DNA of 64,000 bases from Owenia fusiformis (lineage: Eukaryota; Annelida; Polychaeta; Sabellida; Oweniidae), in contig CAIIXF020000002.1 of the NCBI GenBank assembly GCA_903813345.2, forward strand, positions 15,138,467 through 15,202,466, read 5' to 3'. A program made the position numbers and the translations under genes. The notes below the pieces were generated by a model. That model was given only the letters and a program-made list of their open reading frames with translations, ran no database searches and had not been told where the DNA came from. Within the stretch, counting starts at the first letter, position 1. Each line of letters starts with the position of its first letter. Shown piece after piece: positions 1-12,983 of the stretch.

Positions 1-340
1 ACATGGGTCAGCTGAATTCCCCGGAATTTTCTTTGAAGTCAGGATTCTTAAGCTGTTGATTCTAGCGATAGAGAGCTATACTTTCAAACTCTAACATGGT
101 AGCTCTCGACGTGAGTAAATTGTGTATATTTCTATTTAATTGTCAAAAACTGGCTAAAATTAGAAATGCTCTGGTTTCAAAATCTTTTTAGAGCATGAAA
201 GTTAAGAGGTATGTGTCATTCATTGCAAATTAGAAATGCTGAATTGAATGTTAACTGGACTAATGTTAGTTGAAGCCTACCTTATCTTATTTGAGCAGTA
301 TTTTGTAGGCTGTACTTGGTTGACATATATCTCCCTCTTG
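1..340. other. No feature seen
   Basis: AT-rich sequence with no open frame or repeat that I could support. Confidence 0.5.
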
Positions 341-348
341 TCAATGAT

Positions 349-1812
349 TACATCTTCTGTAGTCTCTGAGGCAGGGATCTTCCCCATGGGTTGGTAGTCT
401 GAAAGTAACCAATAAACATAGATACACTATTAGTCTCTGAGGCAGGGATCTTCCCCATAGGTTGGTAGTCTGAAAGTAACCAATAAACATAGATACACTT
501 TTAGTCTGAGGCAGGGATCTTCCCCATGGGTTGGTAGTCTGAAAGTAACCAATAAACATAGATTCACTAATATTAGTCTTAGGCAGGGATCTTCCCCATG
601 GGTTGGTAGTCTGAAAGTAACCAATAAACATAGATACACTTTTAGTCTGAGGCAGGGATCTTCCCCATGGGTTGGTAGTCTGAAAGTAACCAATAAACAT
701 AGATACACTTTTAGTCTGAGGCAGGGATCTTCCCCATGGGTTGGTTGTCTGAAAGTAACCAATAAACATAGATACACTTTTAGTCTGAGGCAGGGATCTT
801 CCCCATGGGTTGGTAGTCTGAAAGTAACCAATAAACATAGATACACTTTTAGTCTGAGGCAGGGATCTTCCCCATGGGTTGGTAGTCTGAAAGTAACCAA
901 TAAACATAGATACACTATTAGTCTGAGGCAGGGATCTTCCCCATGGGTTGGTAGTCTGAAAGTAACCAATAAACATAGATACACTTTTAGTCTGAGGCAG
1001 GGATCTTCCCCATGGGTTGGTAGTCTGAAAGTAACCAATAAACATAGATACACTTTTAGTCTGAGGCACGGATCTTCCCAATGGGTTGGTAGTCTGAAAG
1101 TAACCAATAAACATAGATACACTTTTAGTCTGAGGCAGGGATCTTCCCCATGGGTTGGTAGTCTGAAAGTAACCAATAAACATAGATACACTTTTAGTCT
1201 GAGGCAGGGATCTTCCCCATGGGTTGGTAGTCTGAAAGTAACCAATAAACATAGATACACTTTTAGTCTGAGGCAGGGATCTTCCCCATGGGTTGGTAGT
1301 CTGAAAGTAACCAATAAACATAGATACACTATTAGTCTCTGAGGCAGGATCTTCCCCATGGGTTGGTAGTCTGAAAGTAACCAATAAACATAGATACACT
1401 ATTAGTCTGAGGCAGGGATCTTCCCCATGGGTTGGTAGTCTGAAAGTAACCAATAAACATACTGTAGATACACTTTTAGTCTGAGGCAGGGATCTTCCCA
1501 TAGGTTGGTAGTCTGAAAGTAACCAATAAACATAGATATACTAATGGTCTCTAAGGCAGGGATCTTCCCCATGGGTTGTTAGTCTGAAAGTAACCAATAA
1601 ACATAGATACACTATTAGTCTGAGGCAGGGATCTTCCCCATGGGTTGTTAGTCTGAAAGTAACCAATAAACATAGATATACTAATGGTCTCTGAGGCAGG
1701 GATCTTCCCCATGGGTTGGTAATCTGAAAGTAACCAATAAACATAGATATACTAATGGTCTCTGAGGCAGGGATCTTCCCCATGGGTTGGTACTCAGAGA
1801 GTAAACAATAAA
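349..1812. repeat. 69-bp minisatellite, about 21 units
   Basis: Unit contains GGCAGGGATCTTCCCCATGG, then GAAAGTAACCAATAAACATA. The period is 23 codons, so long but meaningless frames stay open. Confidence 0.95.
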
Positions 1813-1989
1813 CAAGTTTGAAGAAAAAATGGTGCAGTGTGAGACTCACAATCCTTGATTTTCAAACACCTGTTATATTTAAAATTCAAATTTAAAATGC
1901 AATGTATTGGTTTCATACGTCCCGAGGAGTTGGACCCCTGTGTTTAAGTGTGAGTTTAACAATAATGTATGCTATAAAAATGGTCTTGC

Positions 1990-3660
1990 AAGAGACAGAA
2001 TATCTCTGAATCCCATTGAACAGAAATGACTGGCATTTTTACAAACGAATAGCAAATATCATAAAACAACACACCAGAAAGGCCACCATTTTCAAAATGG
2101 TTGCTCACTGCCAAGTTGTCATCAGAAGAAATAATATGCTTTTAAGTAGCCACCTATAAAATTTTTGAAAAATCGCAGACATACATGTACTTGTAAAATA
2201 ACACACATAAAAATGGTGGCCATTTTTCAAAATGGCCGACTACTCCCCAAAGTTTTACTAGACAATGTGCCATGCTTAAAGTATTCACATATCAAATATG
2301 AACAAAATCGCTCCACTACTTTTCGAGTTAAAGTAAAAAATGTAAAAATGACAGCCATTTTTAAAATGGCCACCTATACTATCCGTAGTGTCATAAGACA
2401 GTATGCAAGGCTCATGAGTATTCACATATCAAATATGAACAAAATCACTTCAGGTTGCTCATTGGTACAGATAGATTTAGTGAAAAACAATGGATACTTA
2501 CCAAGGTTGCCTCTAAGAAAATTATCCAACTTAAAAATTGTATTGCTGTTGGTAAACAGAACAATATTAGTATTTACTATTTAGCTGATTCCATTCTCTG
2601 ATTCTTGAAAAAGATTGTTTTTTTATGTAACGTAACAACACTCTCTGTAATTTGTATATAATTTGTTGATTTTAATAAAAAAAATAAAATAAAAAAAAAT
2701 TAAACAGACATATTTACCTGTCCCAAATATTTAAAAAAAAACAAAAAAAAGAAAAAACTTCACTACTTTTCAAGTTATAGTAGAAAATGTAAAAATCTAC
2801 CCAAAGTGTCATTAGCCAGTGTGCCATGCTTATAGTATTCACATATAAAATATGAAACATACCAAATATGAACAAAATCGCTCCACTACTTTTTAAGTTA
2901 TAGTAAAAAACGTTAAAATCAGGCCATTTTTCAAAATGGCCACCTTCTACCAAAAGCGTCATTAGACAGTGTGCCATGCTTTTTGTATTCACATACCGAA
3001 TATAAACAAAATCGCTCTACTACTTTTCGAGTTATAGTAAATTACGTTAAAATGGCGGTCATTTTTCAAAATGGCCACCTTCTACCAAAAGTGTCATTAG
3101 ACAGTGTGCGTGCTTATAGTATTCACATACCAAATATGAACAAAATCACTCCACTACTTTTCGAGTTATAATAAAATATGTTAAAATGGCGGCCATTTTG
3201 AAAAATGGCCGCCTTCTACTAAAAGTGTCTTGAGACAGTGTGCAATGCTAATAGTATTCACATACCAAATATGAACAAAATCGCTCCACTATTTTTTGAG
3301 TTATAGCAAAAATCGTAAAATTACGAGTAAAGGCCGCCATTTTTCAAGATGGCTGCCATTGTGCTTCTTTAATATCTACATTTGTAGCATTATTAATGTC
3401 CTTTATAATTTTTTTACATTTAAAACATATTGCTATTCCAGTTTTACATATATTGCACCTAAATTACTGTAAAATCGGCACTAAAATGGCCATTTTGAAA
3501 ATCGCTTTCGAGCAGAACTTCTACCCCCATTGGGTATATGTGTGCAAAATATGAACAAAATCGGGCCAATGGTATTTGAGTTATTGCCCGGACGGACAGA
3601 CGGACGGACGGACGGAGGCGTTCACTATATCCCTCCGAACTTCGTTCGATTGGATAATTA
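1990..3660. mobile_element. GGAC-tail repeat family, copy 1
   Basis: Contains tandem units of about 135 bp with AATATGAACAAAATCGCTCC and palindromic AAAATGGCGGCCATTTT, ending in a GGAC tract (3590-3615) and TATCCCTCCGAACTTCGTTC. Closely related to 45695-46937. The start boundary is approximate. Confidence 0.7.
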
Positions 3661-4279
3661 GACATCAATAGTTTGTTATTCCATTAATGTGAGTGAGGAA
3701 TATAACAGTGAATATTAAATTATTTAATTCTATTTTCGGTGAATATCTGTGACACTTTCCATGAAGCCTGAAGAGCTAATGGAATATCATCTTGTGAAAG
3801 ATTCACATCAATAGAATTAAACATTTGTATAACATTTATATAATTAATAGTGACAACTCCCTTGAATCCCCTATACTGGTGTGCCTCAGTTAGGAAATGT
3901 TACTGAAAATGCAACTGACCTACATGAGGAATCCTAACATAGCCTTGTCTAACCATACTTAATCAGCTGCCAACTTGCAATGTAATTACATAGACAGAAG
4001 TTAGTTACTATATTAGAGCTTATACTATGTGTTCATATTAAATTAATATTGCCTTATGTTATTGTTAATTTAAAGAGATCATCATATCACATGGACTGCT
4101 CTTGGAAACATTTTTTCAACTTTCACTACCTCCATTCTACTAATTCTACAGTGTACATAAGGCTGTGTATTAAGTACAAACCATGCAATGTTCATGGTCA
4201 TCGTGTTTTTAACATCACGGCGCAGTACTATGCATGCAGTTTGAAACACAGACAAACTGCCCGCACATCTACACTACAT
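3661..4279. other. No feature seen
   Basis: Unique AT-rich sequence between the GGAC-tail element and the 158-bp duplication. The short open frame at 4049-4309 has no recognisable content. Confidence 0.5.
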
Positions 4280-4533
4280 AATGCAAGTTGGAGTCTCACA
4301 TCATTTTAAGACATTTATTCTGCATTGTTTTATAGTTTCATATGTCCATTCGATGGGGATCATATGATTCTACCATGTAATAGCGAAAACTATGTCAGAT
4401 GAAAGTAGATTTTAAAATATAAGCAGATTAATCAACCATGCAAGTTGAAGTCTCACGTCATTTTAAGACATTTATTCTGCATTGTTTTATAGTTTCATAC
4501 GTCCATCCCATGGCAATTATATGATTCTACCAT
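4280..4533. repeat. Tandem duplication of ~158 bp, second copy split by the Transib-like element
   Basis: 4280-4437 is repeated at 4438-4533 and continues after the element at 8180-8246. The uninterrupted first copy reads TTCTACCATGTAATAGC at the equivalent point and so serves as an empty site. Confidence 0.8.
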
Positions 4534-7500
4534 CACGCCTTACCATCGCGTAAGCAGGCGTCACCGTACAGCGTCAAAAAATAGCGGAGTACAGTTTTCT
4601 GTACGGTAACGCAAATTAACTGCTTTGAAGCAAAAACTATGACAAGGGTTTTAAAAAATTAATTTGATGAAAACTAATACGATTTCATGTGAAATAAAAA
4701 CAGCATTCTCTTAGAAATGGTTTTAACTTTCTGATTATGATAAACGTTTTACGAGCACTGTTCGGATTTTTTCTGAGTGAATCGGCCCACATAATCGACC
4801 AGAGTGAAAAAAGGTTGTTTTTTCACATTTTGTTTGGTTATTATTTTCCCTACCGTCTGAGAGTATGGATTATTTTTATGAGAATATGTATTTGTTACTT
4901 ACACATTTTAGAACGGGCGAAGATTCAGCAAACAACCATTCAATATGTATTTTTAAAAAAGATCAAAGGACGGGTGTCATTAAGGCCCCATTTTAGCCCC
5001 CAAAGATATCTGATAATAATGCATATCATATTGAAGAAAAATCATTTGTGCTTTATAAAAATACAATTTCAGCGAATTTTGACCTTTGATGTTCACACAA
5101 CAGTCATTTAAAGATCATATACCATTTTTGGTGTTTTTACAAAAAATTCTTTATTTATTGTTGTCTAAGTAAATAGTATATACATATTAACCAATTTAAA
5201 TATATTAAAATGTAATATATGAAATACTGAAGAAAAGGTACGATTAAAACTATGTTCATGGAAAAGCACATAGGGCAATATTGACAAAATGCAAATGCTA
5301 TTTTGGTAGGTTCTGGGCTAGCAATGAGTACATTTCAACTGTGACTGTAATGGATTACTATTGACTTTTATCAACATCACAGGGCAACATTTAAGCAACT
5401 TAAATACAAGGAAAATCAAAGATTTCCTCTCATTTCTAAAAAGAGGAACAAAAGCATGAATTCAAGGAAAATAAGTGATGGCCTGTGCCAAAATATATAA
5501 CATATGAGAAAGTTGTGGCACAGTAAAGGATGTGTATAGGATATCATATGATTTTAAATGATTTTATGTTTATCTCCGAGTTGATATCAATATCTTGCCA
5601 AGTTAGCATAGCGAATTAGCGCAGATATTGATATCAATGAGTTGGATTAACACAATATCATGAAAATTCATAGGATGTTCTATTTTCCCCATAGTTCCCC
5701 TCTAAAACTAAACAAAGCATATCAAAACAACATCCATTCATTCATTCATCCCCGTGATGTCATGAAATCACTATGTAACAAAACACATCATATTGGTGGT
5801 GGTTTTCAAATCCCTGCCAAAAGGTGATATCTGTGAAATATTTTCCGTATTCCACAGATATCACTTTTTCCACGCATTTGCAAAATACCAAAAATATGTT
5901 TTCATGTTACCTAACAGAGCGGAACAGAGTTCAACTATGGGATAAAGAATAAAAAATAGGTACATAATTGAATTACCACTCCAAAAATATTAAATATGAG
6001 GGTTTAAAGAAAGAATATTGAATATGAGATTCAAAAAGACAAGTGGCCTCATGGCTCACATTACCAAAACCCCAGATCCTCGATGTCATATATACTTGTA
6101 TACTGTATATCAATGTTATTTACTGGGAGGATTAAATATGGAGTGTATAGCAATGGTCAGTACGATATTTCCAGATGGATTTTTTTTCCCTAGAAGCGGA
6201 ACCCAAACTCAGTCATGACATAGAAGCTAACTTTTGCAATTAATAGAAACTTGTTTTTTAGTATATTTTTGTGTTCTATATTTGAGATGAAATAATATGA
6301 GATTCATTTCTACAAGAAGATGGAACGAATGTGAACTTGTATATTGAACTATACTCCTTTTCTGAATAAACAGAACAACATTTTATCCAAGCCAATTAAC
6401 CAAGGCCAATGAGTGTAATTTATGCCCAGTTAAACTAACACAATAACAACTTTTTGTCTGGACTCACTTATTATGTAAGAATGAATTGTATTACTGTTTA
6501 CTGCATTAAATGTCAAGTATACTATCTGTATTTAATTTCAAATGCCTATCTCACTTATCGAAGGTATACAAGAAATGTTATTTTGAAACAAATTCAGCAC
6601 AACCAAAACCATGTCCACATAATATGACAAATCCAAGATGGCTGCCACAATTTTAGATCCATGCACATGTGAAGAAGTTAGAAATACACATGGTCCACAA
6701 GTTCCATCCCCAATAAAATGGGAAGTTTAAGGTTCTCACACATATCAACTCTATTCCTATATACTTTATATTTGTGGTAAGGCTTGTGATCTAGGTAAAC
6801 TTAGCATGTTCATGTACCTCCTTTCCTCTGAAACTAAAAACAGAAATAGTGACTTCAATTGAGAAAAATGTATATTATGGGCTCCACATACATTCAGAGT
6901 GGCTGTCCGGCTTAAGTTAGATACTACTGATAATCTGAGATTGAAAATTATGTCAAGTTTAGTCCTCAGCCTCTCATAACGGATAACTTCGAGGTAATTG
7001 TGTTGTTGCTGCAAAAACCTCTATTTCTTCATCACAAATCTACCATCTTTTGCATCTGTCAAAACCCTTCATTTCATGTTAATTTTCAGACTTTTGCTTG
7101 TGCCATCATTAAATATATATATTCAACTTGTTATTCAGAATAATTTAAGAACTTTTCATGAATTTTTTTATTTTCACACTTTTGAAAAAATGACTAAGTC
7201 AGAGAATGATCAGGAGTATGATCATTTGTTCATATATAGTGCATGGGCGCTACAGTTCAACGATATCTTCCACAGCTAATGGAAGGTTACTGGAAATGTA
7301 TGATACGGTAAAGATCATGAAGCCAAAAACTCTCTTCTTGCTATGTTATTGATGTTTTAAAACAAGGGATGTCACAAGTAAATCTCATCTTGCACGTGTG
7401 ACTTTTTAGGATGAAAGATGCAATATCTTGCATGGGGTAAAGATGGCTGTGAAGGCTATCTTTGTTAGTCATATGAGAAAAGCCTGGTTTTGTTCAAATG

Positions 7501-8179
7501 ATACCAAAGCATTACGTCAACTTTCAAATAGTTAATTCCATGAAAACTAAAAATATCGAAATTAATACTTCCTGTCCGCCATCTTAAATGCGAAGTTTAC
7601 GGCTGTAACCTTCGCTTGATACTTACCAGTGATAATGTACATGTAGATCTGACGCTTCTATACCTCTTGTTCGAACAGTAAGCTTAGAGCACTTCATAAA
7701 ATCTAAGGAAGCGTCACCGTACAGCTGATGCGTCACCGTACAGTTCTGATCTTTTTTAAATAAATACATTGAATGATTATTTGCCGAATATTCATCTGTT
7801 CTAAAATGTGTAGATAACAAATACATATTCTCATAAAAATAATCCATACTCTCAGACGACAGGGAAAATAATAACCAAACGAAAAGTGAAAAAAACACCA
7901 TTTTTCTCTCGAGTCGATTATGTGGGCCGATCCAGTCAGAAAAAATCTGAGCAGTGCTCGAAAAACTTTTATCATAATTAGAAAGTTAAAACCATTCCTA
8001 AGAGAATCCTGTTTTCATTACACTCGAAATTGTATTTATTTTCATGTAATTAATCTTTTTAAAACCCTCATTATAGTTTTTGCTTCAACTCAGTTAATTT
8101 TCGTCACCGTACAGAAAACTGTACTACTGTATTTTTTGACGCTGTACGGTGACGCCTGCTTACGCGATGGTTAGGCGTG
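4534..8179. mobile_element. 3.65-kb foldback DNA transposon, Transib-like by TSD
   Basis: Inverted arms of about 433 bp (4534-4966 and 7747-8179) begin CACGCCTTACCATCGCGTAA and are flanked by a perfect 5-bp duplication ACCAT (4529-4533 and 8180-8184). The motif GCGTCACCGTACAG recurs near both ends. A 5-bp TSD with a CAC start suits the Transib superfamily, though the bases after CAC do not match its usual consensus. The interior has no transposase-like frame, so it is non-autonomous. Frames inside the two arms are mirror copies, not genes. Confidence 0.75.
5818..5870. repeat. Short hairpin inside the Transib-like element
   Basis: GTGATATCTGTG is mirrored by CCACAGATATCAC across a short loop. 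A second, smaller palindrome with TTGATATCAATATC lies at about 5581-5640. Confidence 0.6.
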
Positions 8180-8283
8180 ACCATGTGATAGCAAAAACTG
8201 TATATGTCAGATGAAAGTAGATTTTAAAATATAAGCAGATTAATAAAAAAAATTGTCATCGGTTTTTCAAATGCTGACACATA

Positions 8284-9158
8284 CACTCCCCTCCATAAGT
8301 TTGGCAACCTTTTTTCCCCATTGAACTACGTGTTAAAGCCTCCTTACCTTTGAATTTTTATTTACTTAACCGGCGATGAAATAACTTATGATATTGATGG
8401 AAACGTAACTTGACCTTATTTCCAATACCTCCAAATTTTCTCAATTTTTTTCCTCAATTACAATAGGTCAAAAATTGATGATAGATTTGATGAATTTTTG
8501 AAAATCGTCATTCCCATGTAATCCAATGGGAAATGGAGGGTTCGGGGCAAATCAGAAATCAGGATATCTTTTCAGTAAAAGATTCAGCAAAAAATATTTT
8601 TATATAGAAAATTGAATTGTCTAACTTTTTAAAACACTAAGTGTTTAGTTTATTTGATGAATATAAAAGTTACAGTGCTCCAAAGTCATTTTTGAAAATA
8701 ATTTTTGGCCTCCTGTGTTATTTCAATGGGAGAGTTTTTTTGAAAAACAACTTTGACTTTAAAGCCCTATAACTTTGTTGAACCTGAAGAAACATATCAA
8801 TTTTTTGTAAAATAAAGTTAGCAAATTCAATTGCCTGCCTAACTCGTATTTTTTGCAAGGACTCGGATGGATGGATATTCTGTCATATGACTTGCGGCAC
8901 ACCTACCATTTCCCATTGGTTAACATGGGAATGTCGATTTTCAAAAATTCATCAAATTTATCATCAATTTTCGACCTATTGTAATTGAGAAAAAAAATTG
9001 AGAAAATTTGGAGGTATTGGAATTAAAGTCAAATTACGTTTCCATTAATAGTATAAGTATTTCAATCGCAGGTTAAGTAAATAAAAATTCAAAGGTAAAG
9101 AGGCTTTAACACGTAGTTCAATGAGGAAAAAAGGTTGCCAAACTTATGGAGGGGAGTG
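8284..9158. mobile_element. 875-bp Tc1/mariner-type foldback element
   Basis: Ends read CACTCCCCTCCATAAGTTTG and its inverse, flanked by TA. Inverted arms extend about 250 bp (8284-8538 and 8905-9158). No transposase frame. TA target and terminal CACTCC are typical of mariner-derived MITEs. Confidence 0.75.
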
Positions 9159-9852
9159 TAAGTTGATGTCGCACTTTTCACAGAAGTATACGTGCAAACA
9201 CAAGGGCTGATCCAGAGAGCCCAAAAATTCTGTAGGGCCTCAAAAAATGGGCCTCTTTAGCCATTATTTTGACTTTAGAGGCCTTCTAGGCTAAATTATC
9301 CAAAAATTTGGGCCTAATTTTTTTCCAAGCAAGTGCGGAGAATTTGGGCCCCTTGATAGCTTCTGGATTCGCCAGTGTGGATTATAAAATTGATCAGTTT
9401 GTCAGATTCATTAGTTCACTAGAATCTAAAACAAAAAAGAAAAGTGATGTTGGATCCGGATGGGCCAATTGAATGCAGTTACATGAAATAGCGTGTTCTG
9501 AATGGCTGGAATTGGGCACACCTTGCCTTTCTGTGTGTGAATTAAATTATACGAACCAACAGCTGCTAAATGAAATAAATGAAACAAACAGCTGCAGTCA
9601 ACCATATATAAATTAAATGAACATACATGAAGGTGTGTTATTAAAATTGGTTCTTTTGGTTTTATAATAAATTCAATTAGACAAATGAAGAATAATATGA
9701 GATGATAATAAAGTGCATTAATATAAACCATGCTCCAAGAATACTACATTTATGAAGGAGATTTGCCACTTTTTCATATAAATTGGCAATTAGTTGTTTG
9801 TATGATACTTTTGTGAACTAATGGAATATACCCGCACATATAAAATAAAATA
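9159..9852. other. No gene seen
   Basis: AT-rich. A stretch at about 9210-9370 with repeated GGGCCT motifs may be old repeat debris. Confidence 0.4.
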
Positions 9853-10740
9853 AAGGACACCACAGTCCTGTGCTCACACAGTGAATTGTGACCACACTAT
9901 GTTTGGGAAGGAGTAACTTTATACAGAAAAATCCTCTTTTTGTCCAAATTAAATGAGTTAGTTACCAAGTCGTTAAAGGGGCAACATGGACTGTAGAGAG
10001 AAAATTCGAAAATTTTCATTTTTTCTGGGCTATCAAATCAATATTTGGCTTAACATCTTCTTTGACGTACCTATTTCCTTAAAATGTATGGATAAACTAT
10101 CAATTTCAGCATTAAGAAGTGTAAATTCAGTTCAAAGTTTCTATAAAGGGAGTCCCACTTATGGATTTTTAAGATTCACCACGTTTCAAGAGGAATATCA
10201 GCTGAAATAATGTTCATCCTGGGGGTTTCTTTGTAGATAATAAAAATATATGTTAGTCTTGATGAAATATCCAAACTTAGATATATTTTGACATATATAC
10301 AGTTGAATGGCCCCCCTGCACTAATTGTTGCACCTTTAAGTTACTCAGATTTAAAACTTACGAACACTTTAAGGAGTTCAAATCTGACCTTAGATTTGAA
10401 CTTCTGAGTGCTTGTAACAAAAATGTTAATAGATAGTCAATTGGTAATATGTGTAGAACCTTTAGAGGACTGTTCATCCTGACTTTCAAAGTATTGATCT
10501 TGAACTTTGAGAAACTTATATAGCAAGTTTGTGACTGAGTTTGACGACATTGACCTAGAAAATTTTACTTTTTCAGAGTTCAATAGGTCTTTTGTGATTA
10601 AAGCTGACCGTTTGAATCCAAAATATCAATCTGAAAAATCAACTTTTTTTACCTTTCAAAGGTCACTGAAGGTCAACTTAAGGTCAAATCTCAAATCTAA
10701 TGTCAGGTTTTAACTCCTGAGAATTTGTAGAAGATTTTTT
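9853..10740. mobile_element. GGACC/TCCTGTGCTCACACAG repeat family, copy A, interrupted
   Basis: Starts GGACACCACAGTCCTGTGCT and shares much of its length with 40105-41000. It is interrupted at 9973-10339 by a TTAA-flanked MITE, and its right end runs into a 318-bp tandem repeat instead of the usual terminus. Confidence 0.5.
9973..10339. mobile_element. TTAA-flanked MITE nested in copy A
   Basis: Bounded by TTAAAGGGGCAACA on the left and TTGCACCTTTAA on the right, with TTAA on both sides as for piggyBac or Kolobok targets. Its start resembles 14230-14260 in EXOSC9 intron 1. Confidence 0.55.
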
Positions 10741-11455
10741 TAAAAAATGGTCCAACTCAATAAGACTGTGCCCTCTAATTTGAGGTCTATCCACCATGTT
10801 ATTTTTTCATAATCAACATGGCAGAGAAGCATCAAAATATAAGAGGTTACAGATTTTATAAGCCAATTCACAAGCAATCCAGGATATACAAATGTCATTT
10901 GTGTGCAATATGAATTAATATTTTTCTGTATATTATTGCAAAATAGTCTTTAGATTTCTTATTTTTTAGGTTGAACTGGTTGCTATGAAGCAGTATAACA
11001 CAATATATAGAATATCTAATGTCAGGTTTTAACTCCTGAGAATTTGTAGAAGATTTTTTAAAAAAATGGTCCAACTCAATAAGACTGTGCCCTCTAATTT
11101 GAGGTCTATCCACCATGTTATTTTTTCATAATCAACATGGCAGAGAAGCATCAAAATATAAGAGGTTACAGATTTTATAAGCCAATTCACAAGCAATCCA
11201 GGATATACAAATGTCATTTGTGTGCAATATGAATATATTTTTCTGTATATTATTGCAAAATAGTCTTTAGATTTCTTATTTTTTAGGTTGAACTGGTTGC
11301 TATGAAGCAGTATAACACACTATATAGAATATCTAATGTCAGGTTTTAACTCCTGAGAATTTGTAGAAGATTTTTTAAAAAAATGGTCCAACTCAATAAG
11401 ACTGTGCCCTCTAATTTGAGGTCTATCCACCATGTTATTTTTTCATAATCAACAT
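10695..11455. repeat. 318-bp tandem repeat, 2.4 copies
   Basis: Units start ATCTAATGTCAGG at 10695, 11014 and 11331 and are nearly identical. A related sequence recurs in intron 1 near 14450-14640 and, inverted, near 15370-15550. Confidence 0.85.
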
Positions 11456-12178
11456 GTTGCATTCACAACTTAGATTTGCATGATTGGATAACTTGGGAAC
11501 AAAAATGAAATGAAATTTACAATCAATGTTGTACAAGTACAATTGTACATGTATCCAATCAAAAATGTATATGATTATGAAGAATATAGTTTGGAGTAGG
11601 GAAATTACTAGTGGTTACTGTTGGTTATTTGGTTTCCTGTATAAAAAAGCCTTTTCTCCCATCCTGGCCCATCTCAGCGCCATCTAGTGTTTGATAAATG
11701 AATAGAGGTTAATTCCCGATAGGGTAAGTACACAGCCAGCACCATCTATCTAATAATAGAATGAAGTCCGGTAACTTAGAAAAAAGTAAATTCAAAATAA
11801 TTTTTTCTCATGCCAGTGGCTTTGATCAGTGATATTCTATGTTTATTTAACTATCATATTTTTGTAACTTGTCAGAGAATTTTTTTTTACATTTCTTGGC
11901 GATCAATAAATAGATATGAGGTCATGTCCATGAGCAGAGTTTTGGCCCAAAAAAGTAAAAAATTTGCGCTTCAAGCTCAATATCTGCATTTTGCAAGCGA
12001 TTCTGACCATGTTTTTAAGTATCAAAATAATGTATTGAGACTCAACTGAAGTTAAAAAATAAGGTGAAATATACACCAACACAGTGATTATGACCAAACA
12101 AAAACGGGAGCCCAAACCGGAAGTCAAAAGAGTAACCGCACTTTCAGCCTAATATTGAATAATGAAGATTGATAGTGG
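11456..12178. other. No gene seen
   Basis: AT-rich sequence upstream of the 211-bp MITE. Short frames show no family resemblance. Confidence 0.45.
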
Positions 12179-12183
12179 TCACT

Positions 12184-12394
12184 CCAGGCCCGTAGCCAGG
12201 ATTTGCCAAGGGGGGGGGTTCAGTTTTCAAAAATTTCCAGGGGAGGTTCACATTTGACAATTTTGGCCCAAATAAGGCTAAAATCACTTGAGAAGTGCTC
12301 AAAATGGGGAAAAACTGCATGATTTTGAAAAAATTTTTGGCCAGGGGGGGGGGGTTCGTCCGAACCCTGCGAACCCCCCCTGGCTACGGGCCTG
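12184..12394. mobile_element. 211-bp MITE with CCAGGCCCGTAGCC ends
   Basis: Left CAGGCCCGTAGCCAGG is mirrored by CCTGGCTACGGGCCTG, flanked by the 5-bp repeat TCACT (12179-12183 and 12395-12399). G-rich and C-rich subterminal tracts. Confidence 0.75.
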
Positions 12395-12874
12395 TCACTG
12401 TGGGTAAGTACTAGTCTATCAGGAAATATTTCCAAGTTTGATTAGAAATAGAATTTCTGGAGATAGCGGAGTGATTTTTGAGACTATGTAGAGCAGAATA
12501 ATTTCCTGAAACAGGTAGCTTTTTGGTGGTAGCTCTCTCCAGATTCATTTATCTCGAAATCTATGTGGTCACCATATCCACAGTCAGAGAGAATGTTCTG
12601 GCGAAAGGAGATTCTGGGATTTCAAATTTGGGAAGTTTGGGAAACCAGAATGTGTTACCTTTTTTAATTCCCGAATCTCTCCAAAATTAGCTCATCTTGG
12701 TGACTGTAAATTGCACAGCTCTATTCAATGGAGTCTTGTCATATTCAATCAGCCTCAATTTTAAAGTGTATATTTTATTTTTAACGTGATTTCATCGTTT
12801 TTTGTCGACTGGTAAGAATCCGCTGGGCAAATGGCAAGATGGATGACTTTTGACCTGACCTTGACCGATGGCGG

Positions 12875-12983
12875 TGACGTCATCAATTTTATCTCGACGT
12901 TGATTGGTTAAATGATGATTGTTTGGGAAATTTGAATTCAGTTCTCGTAACCTCTCGTGACCTCCCGAATAGGTCACGTGACC
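12875..12983. promoter_or_regulatory. Cluster of CRE, CCAAT and E-box palindromes
   Basis: Perfect CRE TGACGTCA at 12875-12882, an inverted CCAAT box (ATTGG) at 12903-12907, and the 12-bp palindrome GGTCACGTGACC (USF/TFE type) at 12972-12983. They lie 750-860 bp upstream of the EXOSC9 ATG, so they may mark a distal promoter, an untranslated first exon or a divergent transcript. No recognisable gene leaves in the other direction. Confidence 0.4.

Noticed and set aside
341-1849. Long - strand open frames of 300-390 codons
   Set aside because: They are read-through of the 69-bp minisatellite, whose period is 23 codons. Two frames are open at once with low-complexity repeats and no family resemblance.
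2165-3171. Open frames in the CGG-palindrome repeats
   Set aside because: They lie in internal 135-bp units of the GGAC-tail element and differ between units. A similar frame at 45883 is the homologous repeat.
4737-5111. Open frame resembling one on the other strand at 7733-7975
   Set aside because: The similarity comes from the inverted arms of the Transib-like element, not from two homologous genes.
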